Shown: positions 27,470 through 35,843 of the stretch, piece by piece
How the letters are laid out: each line of letters opens with the position of its first letter
Numbering within the stretch: position 1 is the first letter of the stretch
Assembly: GCF_003732545.1 (NCBI RefSeq)
Contig: NZ_AYKF01000024.1
Span: forward strand, 1-64,000
DNA: 64,000 bases
DNA from: Salinisphaera orenii subsp. halophila YIM 95161
GTDB taxonomy: Bacteria; Pseudomonadota; Gammaproteobacteria; Nevskiales; Salinisphaeraceae
Direction of reading: 5' to 3'
Notes under the pieces: model-generated
Databases searched by the model: none
What the model was told of the DNA's origin: nothing
The model's input: only the letters and a program-made list of their open reading frames with translations
Position numbers and translations under genes: made by a program

Positions 27470-30400
27470 ATGGCCGCTGCAGACGACATCGACGCGCGCA
27501 CCTCTCCGCTGTCACCGCCGGCGCTGACACCCGGTGCGCACGACCACTGGCAGGGGCTGGCCGGCTGTGCGTCCTCGCTGGCGCTGGCGCAGGCCGCCGA
27601 GGCCGCGGACGCGCTCACGGTGGCGGTCGTGGCCGACGAGCATCGTGCCTACCGGCTCGAGGAGGAACTGCGCTTCTTCGCCGGCGATTCGCTGGGCATC
27701 CGGCATTTTCCCGACTGGGAGACGCTGCCCTACGACGTCTTCTCGCCGCACGCCGACATCGTCTCGGAACGCCTCGCGCTGCTGCACGCCCTGCCCGGCA
27801 TGGGTCGCGGCATTCTGATCGTCGCCGCGGACACGCTGCTCCAGCCCCTGCCGCCGACGACCTTCGTCGACGCGCGTGCGATGGTCTTCGAGGTCGGCCA
27901 GCAGCTCGATTTCCACGCCCTGCGGCAACGCCTGGAGGCCGCCGGCTACGCCGCGGTGTCCGAGGTGCGCACGCACGGCGAGTATGCGATCCGCGGCGCG
28001 GTCATGGACCTTTACCCCATGGGCGCGGCCACGCCGTATCGGCTGGATCTGTTCGACGACGAGATCGACACCATCCGGGCGTTCGATCCGGAGACGCAGC
28101 GCTCGACCGACCGCATCGACACGATCCGGCTGCTGCCTGCGCGCGAGTTCCCGCTGGACGACGAAGCCATCAAGGCCTTCCGGCAGCGCTATCGGCAGGC
28201 GCTGGAGGGCGACCCGGGCAACAGCGTGATCTATCGCGATGTCTCCCGCGGCGTGCCGCCGGGCGGCATCGAGTCCTATCTGACGCTGTTCTTCGACGGC
28301 ACCGCCTCACTGTTCGACTATCTGCCGGCCCATGCCCGTGCGGTCGAGCTCGGCGACGTCGCCACGGCCGTCGACAGCGCCTGGACCGCTCTGTCGGAGC
28401 GCTACGAGCAGCGCGGCGTCAATCCCGAGCGGCCGCTGCTGCCGCCCGAGGCCGCGTTCGTGAACCCCGCGACCGTGCGCTCGGCGCTGGACGGGCTGAC
28501 CGCCGCCCGCATCGAGGTCGGCCGCGACGGCATCGACTTCGGCGCCACCGACGTGCCCGCGCTCACCGGCGCCGACATCGCCGCCACCGGCCGTGCCCTG
28601 CGTGATTTCTTCGACGGCTTCGACGGCCGGGTCCTGATCACCGGCGACTCCGCCGGCCGCCGCGAGGCGCTGCGCGACTGGCTCACCACGCTGGGGCTGG
28701 CCCCGGCACGCTGCGAGGACTGGGCGGATTTCCGCACACAGAACAAGCGCATCGCCGTGACCAGCGCGCCGCTCGAGGCCGGCTGCGTGATCGCCGCCGA
28801 CGGGCTGGCGATCATCGCCGAGACCCAGCTCACCGGCAGCCGACCGCCGGCCAAGAAGCGCCGCCGCGTGGTGCGCGATCCCGAGACCACGATCCGCGAG
28901 CTCACCGATCTCGCCCCCGGCGCTCCGGTGGTGCACCAGGACAACGGCGTCGGCCGCTACCGCGGGCTGATCAAGCTCTCCGCCGGCGGCGTGGAGAACG
29001 AGTTCGTCACCATCGAGTATGCCGGCGGCGACCTGCTCTACGTGCCGGTGGCCTCGCTGCATCTCGTGCACCGCTTCACCGGCGCCGACGGCGACAGCGC
29101 GCCGCTGCATCGGCTCGGCAACGAACGCTGGTCGAAGGCGCGCAAGAAGGCCGCGGAGCGCGCCCGCGACACCGCGGCCGAACTGCTGGAGGTCCAGGCC
29201 CGTCGGGCCGCGCGTCAGGGCACCTCGATGGTGGCCGATGCCGACGACTACGCCCGTTTCGCCGCCGACTTCCCCTTCACCGAGACGCCCGACCAGCAGC
29301 GGGCCATCGACGAAGTGCTCGCCGATCTCGCCGCGGGCACGCCGATGGATCGCGTGGTCTGCGGCGATGTCGGCTTCGGCAAGACCGAGGTCGCGCTGCG
29401 CTCGGCCTTCACCGCGGCCTCCGCCGGCTATCAGGTCTGCGTGCTGGTACCGACCACCCTGCTCGCCCAGCAGCACTACCAGAGCTTCGCCGATCGTTTC
29501 GCCGACTGGCCGGTGCGGGTGGCCGCACTCAGCCGCATGCGCACCGGCAAGCAGCGCGAGAGCCTGCTCGCCGAGATGGCCGACGGCAGCCTGGACATCG
29601 TCATCGGCACCCATCGGCTGCTGCAGAAAGACATCCGCTTCAAGCGGCTCGGCCTGCTGATCGTCGACGAGGAGCACCGTTTCGGCGTGCGCCACAAGGA
29701 GCGCATCAAGGCACTGCGCGCCCAGGTCGATCTGCTCACGCTCACCGCGACCCCGATCCCGCGGACGCTCAACATGAGCCTGTCGGGCCTGCGCGACCTG
29801 TCGATCATCGCCACCCCGCCGGAATCGCGGCTGGCGATCCAGACTTTCGTGTCCCGCCACGACGGCGCCCTGATCCAGGAAGCCGCCCGCCGCGAGATGC
29901 GCCGCGGCGGGCAGATCTACTATCTCCACAACAAGGTCAAGGACATCGAGCGCGTCGCCCGCGATCTGGCGGCGCTGCTGCCGGAGGCCCGCATCCGCGT
30001 CGCCCACGGTCAAATGCACGAGCGCGAGCTGGAGTCGGTGATGCTCGACTTCTATCACCGGCGCTTCGATATTCTGCTGTGCACGACGATCGTGGAATCG
30101 GGGATCGACGTGCCCAGCGCGAACACCATCATCATCGACCGCGCCGACACCTTTGGTCTCGCCCAGCTGCATCAGCTGCGCGGGCGCGTGGGCCGTTCGC
30201 ACCATCGCGCCTATGCCTACCTGCTGACGCCGCCGCGCGAATCGATGACGCCGGACGCCGAGAAGCGCCTCGACGCACTCGCCTCGCTGGACGATCTGGG
30301 CGCGGGATTCGCCCTGGCCACCCACGACCTCGAGATCCGCGGCGCCGGCGAACTGCTCGGCGAAGGCCAGTCCGGCCAGATCCAGGAGATCGGTTTCGAT

Positions 30401-30958
30401 CTCTACCGGCAGATGCTCGATCGTGCGGTGGCCGCCTATCGCCGGGGCGATGTGCCCGATATCGACGCCGACGGCCTGATGGGCGCCACCGAGGTCGAAC
30501 TCGGCGCCACCGCCCTGCTGCCCGAGGACTACATCCCCGATGTGCACATGCGGCTGGTGCTCTACAAGCGCATCAGCGCGGCTCAGGACGCCGCCGGCCT
30601 GCGGGCGCTCAAGGTCGAGCTGATCGACCGCTTCGGGCTGCTGCCGGAGGCCACGGAGACGCTGTTCGCCGCGACCGGCGTCAAGCTGCTCGCCGCGGGG
30701 CTGGGCATCGCCAAGATCGAGGCCGGCCCCGACGTCGGCCGCCTGCACTTCGGCCGCGACAGCCGCATCGACCCGGCCCGGCTGATCGCCATGGTGCAGT
30801 CGGACGCCCGGGCCTACCGGCTCGAGGGCGACGCCCGGCTGGTGTTCTTCAAGGACATGCCGGACGTCGACACGCGCGTGGCGCGCCTGACCGAGCTGCT
30901 CGGCAAGCTGGGCGCGCAGACCGAGGACACCGCAGGGGCCGCCGTCGCCGAAGGCTGA
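27470..30958 (+). CDS. mfd: transcription-repair coupling factor Mfd
   Basis: A 1162-residue translocase that removes stalled RNA polymerase from DNA lesions and recruits UvrA. It has an N-terminal UvrB-homology module (about 1-340), a CarD-like RNA-polymerase interaction domain around residues 480-560, the SF2 motor with Walker A GDVGFGKT (632-639), DEEH box (733-736) and the RGRVGRS motif VI, and a C-terminal TRCF/UvrA-contact domain. The start ATG at 27470 gives the usual N-terminus and length (E. coli 1148). It follows aguB in the same direction and ends 294 bp before a convergent gene; that gap holds no gene I can support. Confidence 0.97.
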   Translation: MAAADDIDARTSPLSPPALTPGAHDHWQGLAGCASSLALAQAAEAADALTVAVVADEHRAYRLEEELRFFAGDSLGIRHFPDWETLPYDVFSPHADIVSERLALLHALPGMGRGILIVAADTLLQPLPPTTFVDARAMVFEVGQQLDFHALRQRLEAAGYAAVSEVRTHGEYAIRGAVMDLYPMGAATPYRLDLFDDEIDTIRAFDPETQRSTDRIDTIRLLPAREFPLDDEAIKAFRQRYRQALEGDPGNSVIYRDVSRGVPPGGIESYLTLFFDGTASLFDYLPAHARAVELGDVATAVDSAWTALSERYEQRGVNPERPLLPPEAAFVNPATVRSALDGLTAARIEVGRDGIDFGATDVPALTGADIAATGRALRDFFDGFDGRVLITGDSAGRREALRDWLTTLGLAPARCEDWADFRTQNKRIAVTSAPLEAGCVIAADGLAIIAETQLTGSRPPAKKRRRVVRDPETTIRELTDLAPGAPVVHQDNGVGRYRGLIKLSAGGVENEFVTIEYAGGDLLYVPVASLHLVHRFTGADGDSAPLHRLGNERWSKARKKAAERARDTAAELLEVQARRAARQGTSMVADADDYARFAADFPFTETPDQQRAIDEVLADLAAGTPMDRVVCGDVGFGKTEVALRSAFTAASAGYQVCVLVPTTLLAQQHYQSFADRFADWPVRVAALSRMRTGKQRESLLAEMADGSLDIVIGTHRLLQKDIRFKRLGLLIVDEEHRFGVRHKERIKALRAQVDLLTLTATPIPRTLNMSLSGLRDLSIIATPPESRLAIQTFVSRHDGALIQEAARREMRRGGQIYYLHNKVKDIERVARDLAALLPEARIRVAHGQMHERELESVMLDFYHRRFDILLCTTIVESGIDVPSANTIIIDRADTFGLAQLHQLRGRVGRSHHRAYAYLLTPPRESMTPDAEKRLDALASLDDLGAGFALATHDLEIRGAGELLGEGQSGQIQEIGFDLYRQMLDRAVAAYRRGDVPDIDADGLMGATEVELGATALLPEDYIPDVHMRLVLYKRISAAQDAAGLRALKVELIDRFGLLPEATETLFAATGVKLLAAGLGIAKIEAGPDVGRLHFGRDSRIDPARLIAMVQSDARAYRLEGDARLVFFKDMPDVDTRVARLTELLGKLGAQTEDTAGAAVAEG

Positions 30959-31252
30959 CCGGGGGGGCCCGGCGGGCATGGCACACCGCCGCCGCGTCGT
31001 TGACGCTGGGCACGGCACCGGGCGTCCGCCGGTCAGCCGCGTGTCGCGATGCCGCGGGGCACGAGCCCGCCACGACGCAGGCTCGCTATCTCGTCGGGAT
31101 CGGATCATGGCGGTGGCTCGCGCGGGCCCACCTCTCACCGCCGGCGAGCGGGGCTCGCATATGACATCGGTTCGCGCATCGCGCCCAGGGCCAAAGCGCT
31201 GCGCGGCTGGGGCGGTAATCCAACCGGCCCGCGCGGGCCGCATGGACGCCGT

Positions 31253-32002
31253 CTAGAGCGCGGGCAACAGCCGTTCGAGAATGCGTTCCACGTTCGCCAT
31301 GCCGCGGGTCAGGGTGGCCTCGATCTCGGCGTGGATCGCGCTGCCGCCGCTGCGGCCGGCGGCCTTGTTCACGACCACCGCACAGCAGGCATAGTCGAGC
31401 CCCGCCTCGCGCGCGAGCGCGGCTTCGGGCATGCCGGTCATGCCGACGATGTCGCAGCCGTCCCGGTCCATGCGGTCGATCTCGGCCGCCGTCTCCAGGC
31501 GCGGACCCTGGGTCACACCGTGCACGCCGCCATCCGCCGGCGCGAGATCGAGACGCCGCGCGGTCTCCAGAATCGCCGTACGCAGCGCCGAATCGTAGGG
31601 CTCGGTGAAGTCGACGTGATCGAGACTGCCGCCGGCCGGATCGTCGTGGAAGCTGTGGGCCCGGCCCCAGCTGTAGTCGATGATCTGATCCGGCACGACG
31701 ATACGGCCCGCCCGCATCGCCGGTGTGATGCCGCCCACCGCCGCGACCGCGATGATCCGCCGGCAGCCCGCATCGGCCAGCGCGCGGATATTGGCGCGGT
31801 AGTTGATGCGATGCGGCGCGAGCCGATGTCCGGGGCCGTGGCGCATGACGAAGCAGGTGTCACGGCCCGCGAAGCGTCCACAAACCAGTGGCCCCGACGA
31901 CGGCCCGTAGGGTGTGGAGGCCGGCGCCGGGGTGCCGGCGGCCTCGAGTGCGGTCAGCTCGGCGAGCGCGGTGCCGCCGATGACGCCGATCGGCGCCGTC
32001 AT
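31253..32002 (-). CDS. 5'-methylthioinosine phosphorylase (MTAP/PNP family)
   Basis: A 249-residue purine nucleoside phosphorylase of the MTAP family. The N-terminal GVIGGTAL phosphate loop, RHGPGHRLAPHRINYRANI, VGGI, TQGPRLET and the IVGMTGMPEA segment follow the family order. It closely resembles the Pseudomonas aeruginosa enzyme that cleaves 5'-methylthioinosine to hypoxanthine and methylthioribose 1-phosphate, also encoded near nagZ. Hpt, one base upstream in the same operon, would turn the hypoxanthine into IMP. Methylthioadenosine phosphorylase is the alternative, but the neighbourhood and sequence favour methylthioinosine. Confidence 0.88.
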   Translation of the reverse strand: MTAPIGVIGGTALAELTALEAAGTPAPASTPYGPSSGPLVCGRFAGRDTCFVMRHGPGHRLAPHRINYRANIRALADAGCRRIIAVAAVGGITPAMRAGRIVVPDQIIDYSWGRAHSFHDDPAGGSLDHVDFTEPYDSALRTAILETARRLDLAPADGGVHGVTQGPRLETAAEIDRMDRDGCDIVGMTGMPEAALAREAGLDYACCAVVVNKAAGRSGGSAIHAEIEATLTRGMANVERILERLLPAL

Positions 32003-32003
32003 G

Positions 32004-32573
32004 TCAGCGGCCGCGGCCGACCGCGTAGACGGCCGGCAGCTGCCGGAAATAGCCCTTGTAGTCCATCCCGGCGCCGAAGACATAGCGATCCTCGACCGGG
32101 CTGCCGAGAATGTCGGCACTCATGCCCGGCTCGCGGCGATCGTGATCCTTCTGCAGCAGCATCGCGGTACGCACCGAAGCCGCGCCCTGGGCCTCGATGG
32201 CGCGCAGGATGGCGGCAAGCGTATGACCCTCGTCGAGGATGTCGTCGATGATCAGCACGTGTCGGTCGGCCAGCCGGATGCCGGGGCTGACCTTCCACAC
32301 CAGCTCGCCGCCATCGGTGTCGCCGCGATAGCGCGTGGCGTGCAGGTAGTCGAACTCGAAGGGGAACGCCAGCCGCTTGGTGATCTCCGCGGTCGGCTGC
32401 AGCCCGCCGAGCATGACGCACATGATCACCGGGTCGCGATCGGCGAGCTGATCGCTGATCTCGATCGCCATGCGGTCATAGCACTGCTTGAGCGCCGTCT
32501 CGTCGAGCACGCAGTCGGCGCCGGCGTAGACCGCACAGGCCTCCTCGTAGCGCTCGGGATCGAATCCGCTCAT
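32004..32573 (-). CDS. hpt: hypoxanthine-guanine phosphoribosyltransferase
   Basis: A 189-residue phosphoribosyltransferase that makes IMP or GMP from hypoxanthine or guanine and PRPP. The PRPP-binding signature IIDDILDEGHT is intact, and the purine-contact region near VFGAGMDYKGYFR is typical. It ends one base before the methylthioinosine phosphorylase start (TGACATG) and overlaps mscS upstream by 4 bp. Production of hypoxanthine by its neighbour gives a clear metabolic reason for the pairing. Confidence 0.95.
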   Translation of the reverse strand: MSGFDPERYEEACAVYAGADCVLDETALKQCYDRMAIEISDQLADRDPVIMCVMLGGLQPTAEITKRLAFPFEFDYLHATRYRGDTDGGELVWKVSPGIRLADRHVLIIDDILDEGHTLAAILRAIEAQGAASVRTAMLLQKDHDRREPGMSADILGSPVEDRYVFGAGMDYKGYFRQLPAVYAVGRGR

Positions 32574-33823
32574 GCCTCTCCTTCCTCGGTCGGGCTGTCC
32601 GGGCCCCGTTCATCGGTGTGGTGACGTTCGCGGGCCTCGGCCCGCCGCCGCTCGGATTGTACCTTGTCGGGGTCGATCTCTTCCTGCGTGGCCGCCGCTT
32701 CGGCGGTCGCCCGCTCGGCGCCGAGCACGCGCAGGACATCCGGCACGTGCAGCGTGGAGGTCGGATAGGCGATCGTCGCATCGTGCTCGCGGACGATGTC
32801 CTGGATGCGCTGGAGCACGCTCTGCTTCACCGCGAGATACTCGGTCCAGTCCGTGGTCCGCGTGTAGCAGTAGACCAGCAGATTGAGGGCACTCTCGCCG
32901 AGGCTGTCGAGATAGGTGAGGATGACCTGATCGCTGTCGATGCCCTCGTCGGCGTCGAGCATGTGCCGCACCGCGGTCACGATGTCGGGCACGGCCGCGG
33001 CATCGTCGTAGCGCAGCGCCACCGTCTCCATGATCCGACGATGGGTCATGCGCGAGGGGTTTTCCAGGGCCACGTTGGAGAACACCGCGTTGGGCACGTA
33101 CAGCGGACGCATGTCGAAGCGCCGCACGGTCGTCGCGCGCCAGCCGATGGCCTCGACCACGCCCTCGATGTCGCGGTCGGGCGAGCGGATCCAGTCGCCC
33201 ACGGAGAACGGCCGATTCAGGTAGATGGTCAGGCCGCCGAAGATGTTGGCGAGCACGTCGCGCGCCGCGAAACCGATGGCGATGCCGCCGACGCCGGAAA
33301 ACGCCAGCAGCGCGGAAGGTGCGACGCCGACGGCCTGCAGCAGCAGCAGCGCCGCCACGATCAGCACGACGATGCGCAGCAGTTTCGCCAGCGCGTCGGC
33401 CGTGGTGGCATCGATGCGGTTGCGTCGTGTCGCCGCCCGCGACAGCGCGTTGGCGCCCACCGAGCGGATGATGCGAAACGCCAGCCAGGTGCCGATCAGG
33501 ATCAGGGCGATCCGTCGCACCCGGGGTAGATACGCGAGCCAGCCCTCCGGATCGTCGGGAGCTGCGATTCGGATCATCACCGAGATGCCGATGACCCAGA
33601 TCGCGGCCTGCAGCGGGCCGTTGACGCTGCGATAGATCGCATCGTCCCAGATGTTGGCCGTGTGGCGCACGCGCCGGTGCAGCAGTGCGAGCGCACCCCG
33701 GGTGATCAGATCCAGCGCGACGGTCGCCGCGAGCACGGCCGCCAGGTCGAGCCAGATGCCCCAGGTCCCGCGCAGATCGCCGTAGGCGGCGACAAGATCT
33801 GCGATGAGCGTCTCGCCCGGCAT
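32570..33823 (-). CDS. MscS-family mechanosensitive ion channel
   Basis: A 417-residue small-conductance channel homologue. Several N-terminal transmembrane helices (from about residue 18) lead to the pore helix region SALLAFSGVGGIAIGFAARD and the MscS beta domain beginning FGGLTIYLNRPFSVGDWI. The C-terminal cytoplasmic part is followed by an acidic and basic tail (about 370-417). It would release solutes on hypo-osmotic shock. It is embedded between nagZ (1-bp gap) and hpt (4-bp overlap). Confidence 0.92.
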   Translation of the reverse strand: MPGETLIADLVAAYGDLRGTWGIWLDLAAVLAATVALDLITRGALALLHRRVRHTANIWDDAIYRSVNGPLQAAIWVIGISVMIRIAAPDDPEGWLAYLPRVRRIALILIGTWLAFRIIRSVGANALSRAATRRNRIDATTADALAKLLRIVVLIVAALLLLQAVGVAPSALLAFSGVGGIAIGFAARDVLANIFGGLTIYLNRPFSVGDWIRSPDRDIEGVVEAIGWRATTVRRFDMRPLYVPNAVFSNVALENPSRMTHRRIMETVALRYDDAAAVPDIVTAVRHMLDADEGIDSDQVILTYLDSLGESALNLLVYCYTRTTDWTEYLAVKQSVLQRIQDIVREHDATIAYPTSTLHVPDVLRVLGAERATAEAAATQEEIDPDKVQSERRRAEARERHHTDERGPDSPTEEGEA

Positions 33824-33824
33824 G

Positions 33825-34883
33825 TCAGGCGCGTGTGTACTCGTCGTCGCGCAGGCGCTCGAGTTCGGCGTGCGCCCGCCGCCAGCGCGGGTCGGCCCGC
33901 AGCGCCTTGAGATCGGGTGCGGGCGTCTCGCGCCCGCAGTCGGCGATCAGGCGCTCGCGGCGCGCGACGCCGGGCCCGTCGAGCGCCACCGTCTCGAGCA
34001 GGCCGTCGACGGCCGCGCGATCGTTGCAGACCGGCAGAAAATCGCAGCCCGCCGCCTGTGCCCGGCGGGCGCGCTCGCGGTGATCGCCGACGACCGCCGC
34101 GCCGCCCATGCTGAGATCGTCGCAGAACACGCAGCCCGAGAATCCGAGTTCACCGCGCAGCACCGTGTCGATCCAGTAGTGCGACAGGCTGGCCGGCTCG
34201 GCGTCGAGGGCCGGGTAGCGCACATGGGCCATCATCACCGAAGCCAGTCCCGACTCGATGAGTCCGGCGTAGGGCGCCATGTCGGCGCGAACGTCGCGGG
34301 CCTCACGTCGGTCCACCGGCAATTCCGCATGCGAGTCCGCGGCGACGAAGCCATGACCCGGGAAATGCTTGGCCGTGGCCGCGCTGCCGGCCTCGACGAG
34401 GCCGCCGGCGAAGGCGTCGGCGAGCGCGGCCACCGTCGCGGCGTCGGCGGCGAAGGCGCGATCGCCGATCACGGTGGAGGCGCCGTGATCGAGGTCGAGC
34501 ACCGGAGCGAAGGGCATGTGGACGCCCACGGCCGCGAGCTCCGCGGCCATCAGCCAGGCGATTTCGCCGGCGGCACGCCGCGCCGCCTCGCGGTCGGTGA
34601 CCGCGAGCCGGCCGAGCGCGCGCATCGGCGGCACGCGGGTGAAGCCGTCGCGAAAGCGCTGCACGCGGCCGCCCTCCTGATCCGCGGTGATCAGCAGGTT
34701 CGGCCGCGCCGCGCGCATGGCCGCTGTGAGCGCGGCCAGCTGGGCCGGGTCGGCGTAGTTGCGCGTGAACAGGATCGCCGCCCCGACCGCGGGGTGCGCC
34801 AGCAGCTCGACGTCGGCCGCGCTCAGCTCGGTGCCGGCGACATCGACCACCAGCGGCCCGGGGCGCGCCGGGGCGCTACTCAT
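33825..34883 (-). CDS. nagZ: beta-N-acetylhexosaminidase NagZ
   Basis: A 352-residue glycoside hydrolase family 3 enzyme. In the cytoplasm it removes GlcNAc from anhydro-muropeptides during peptidoglycan recycling; its product also controls AmpC in species that have it. Signatures are the ITADQEGGRVQR segment, the KHFPGHG motif with catalytic His and Asp in the following loop, and the nucleophile Asp in FCDDLSMGG. Length is normal. It overlaps the upstream YkuD gene by 8 bp, so both products are made together. Confidence 0.95.
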   Translation of the reverse strand: MSSAPARPGPLVVDVAGTELSAADVELLAHPAVGAAILFTRNYADPAQLAALTAAMRAARPNLLITADQEGGRVQRFRDGFTRVPPMRALGRLAVTDREAARRAAGEIAWLMAAELAAVGVHMPFAPVLDLDHGASTVIGDRAFAADAATVAALADAFAGGLVEAGSAATAKHFPGHGFVAADSHAELPVDRREARDVRADMAPYAGLIESGLASVMMAHVRYPALDAEPASLSHYWIDTVLRGELGFSGCVFCDDLSMGGAAVVGDHRERARRAQAAGCDFLPVCNDRAAVDGLLETVALDGPGVARRERLIADCGRETPAPDLKALRADPRWRRAHAELERLRDDEYTRA

Positions 34884-35370
34884 GGATATTGACCTTCGTG
34901 CCCACGACCACGCGGTCGAACAGATCGATCACGTCGTCGCTGGTCATGCGGATGCAGCCGATCGAGCCCGGCTTGCCCATGACCGCGGTGTCGGCCGCGC
35001 CGTGGATGTAGATGTAGCGGCGCATGGTGTCCATGGCGCCGAGCCGGTTGACGCCGACCTCCTCGCCACACAGCCATAGAATCCGCGTGAGGATCCAGTC
35101 GCGCCGCGGCGCGGCCTCGGCCAGTTCCGGCGAATAGATCTCGCCGGTCGGGCGTCGCCCCTTGAACACCGTGCCGCGCGGCGCGTCGGCACCGATCTTG
35201 GCGCGGATGCGATGACGACCGCGGGGCGTCTGATTGCTGCCCTCGAACTCGCCGCCGCCCTTGATCGCGGTGGAGACCAGATAGCGCCGGAGCTCGTGAT
35301 CCGCCGCATCCAGCACGACCAGCGTCTGCTGACCCAGGTCGATATCGACATGCACACCCGCAGCATTCAT
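34876..35370 (-). CDS. YkuD-domain protein without signal peptide (L,D-carboxypeptidase/transpeptidase-like)
   Basis: A 164-residue YkuD catalytic domain. The active-site signature is intact: His123 in YIYIHG and Cys139 in GSIGCIRM. There is no signal peptide or transmembrane segment; the protein starts directly with the folded domain (AAGVHVDIDLGQQTLVVLD). Most L,D-transpeptidases are exported, so this one probably acts in the cytoplasm. ElsL of Acinetobacter is a known cytosolic YkuD-family L,D-carboxypeptidase of peptidoglycan recycling. The coupled nagZ fits such a role. The start ATG at 35370 overlaps the CYTH stop by 4 bp; a GTG three codons upstream is possible. Confidence 0.85.
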   Translation of the reverse strand: MNAAGVHVDIDLGQQTLVVLDAADHELRRYLVSTAIKGGGEFEGSNQTPRGRHRIRAKIGADAPRGTVFKGRRPTGEIYSPELAEAAPRRDWILTRILWLCGEEVGVNRLGAMDTMRRYIYIHGAADTAVMGKPGSIGCIRMTSDDVIDLFDRVVVGTKVNIHE

Positions 35371-35840
35371 CCGCGCCACCGCCCGTAGGGTTCAAAGGAA
35401 AGCGCGTGATTGTAGTACCGCCGATCGTCGGAGACCTCGTCCCCGAGCCAGTCGGGGCGCGCGAAGGTCTCGTCGGCCGCGTTCAGCTCGATCTCGGCGA
35501 CCACCAGCGGCGCATTTTCACCTTCGAAGACATCGATCTCCCAGGTATGGCCGTCGTGATCCACCCAGTGGCGCGTCTTGATCACGGGCGGGGCGACGCA
35601 CAGCGAGGCCAGCATCTCGCGCGCCTCGGTCAGCGGAATCGGGTACTCGTACTCGGCGCGAGCGGTGCCGATCACCGCCGCCTTGACGTTGAGATTGGCC
35701 CGCGTGTCCTCGACGCGGACCCGTACCGAGGCCGGCCCCTCGCCGCAGAGATAGCCCTGCTCGAAACGGGCGCTGGCGCGCACGTGGTCGCGCCAGCCGT
35801 CCCCCGCCACCAGAAACTTGCGTTCGATTTCCGTCGCCAT
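35367..35840 (-). CDS. CYTH-domain inorganic triphosphatase-like protein
   Basis: A 157-residue CYTH tunnel-fold protein. The N-terminal EIERKF gives the ExExK metal and phosphate motif, and further conserved charged residues follow (VRVRVED, NVKAAV, EIDVFEGENAPLVVAEIEL). Family members of this length without a CHAD domain hydrolyse tripolyphosphate, or, less often, make cAMP or thiamine-triphosphate products. The gene lies 3 bp after rlmD and overlaps the YkuD gene by 4 bp. Confidence 0.88.
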   Translation of the reverse strand: MATEIERKFLVAGDGWRDHVRASARFEQGYLCGEGPASVRVRVEDTRANLNVKAAVIGTARAEYEYPIPLTEAREMLASLCVAPPVIKTRHWVDHDGHTWEIDVFEGENAPLVVAEIELNAADETFARPDWLGDEVSDDRRYYNHALSFEPYGRWRG

Positions 35841-35843
35841 CCG

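Noticed and set aside
28307-31243. A 978-codon open frame on the minus strand opposite mfd
   Set aside because: It is the antisense shadow of mfd in GC-rich DNA; it has no recognisable domain and mfd is certain.
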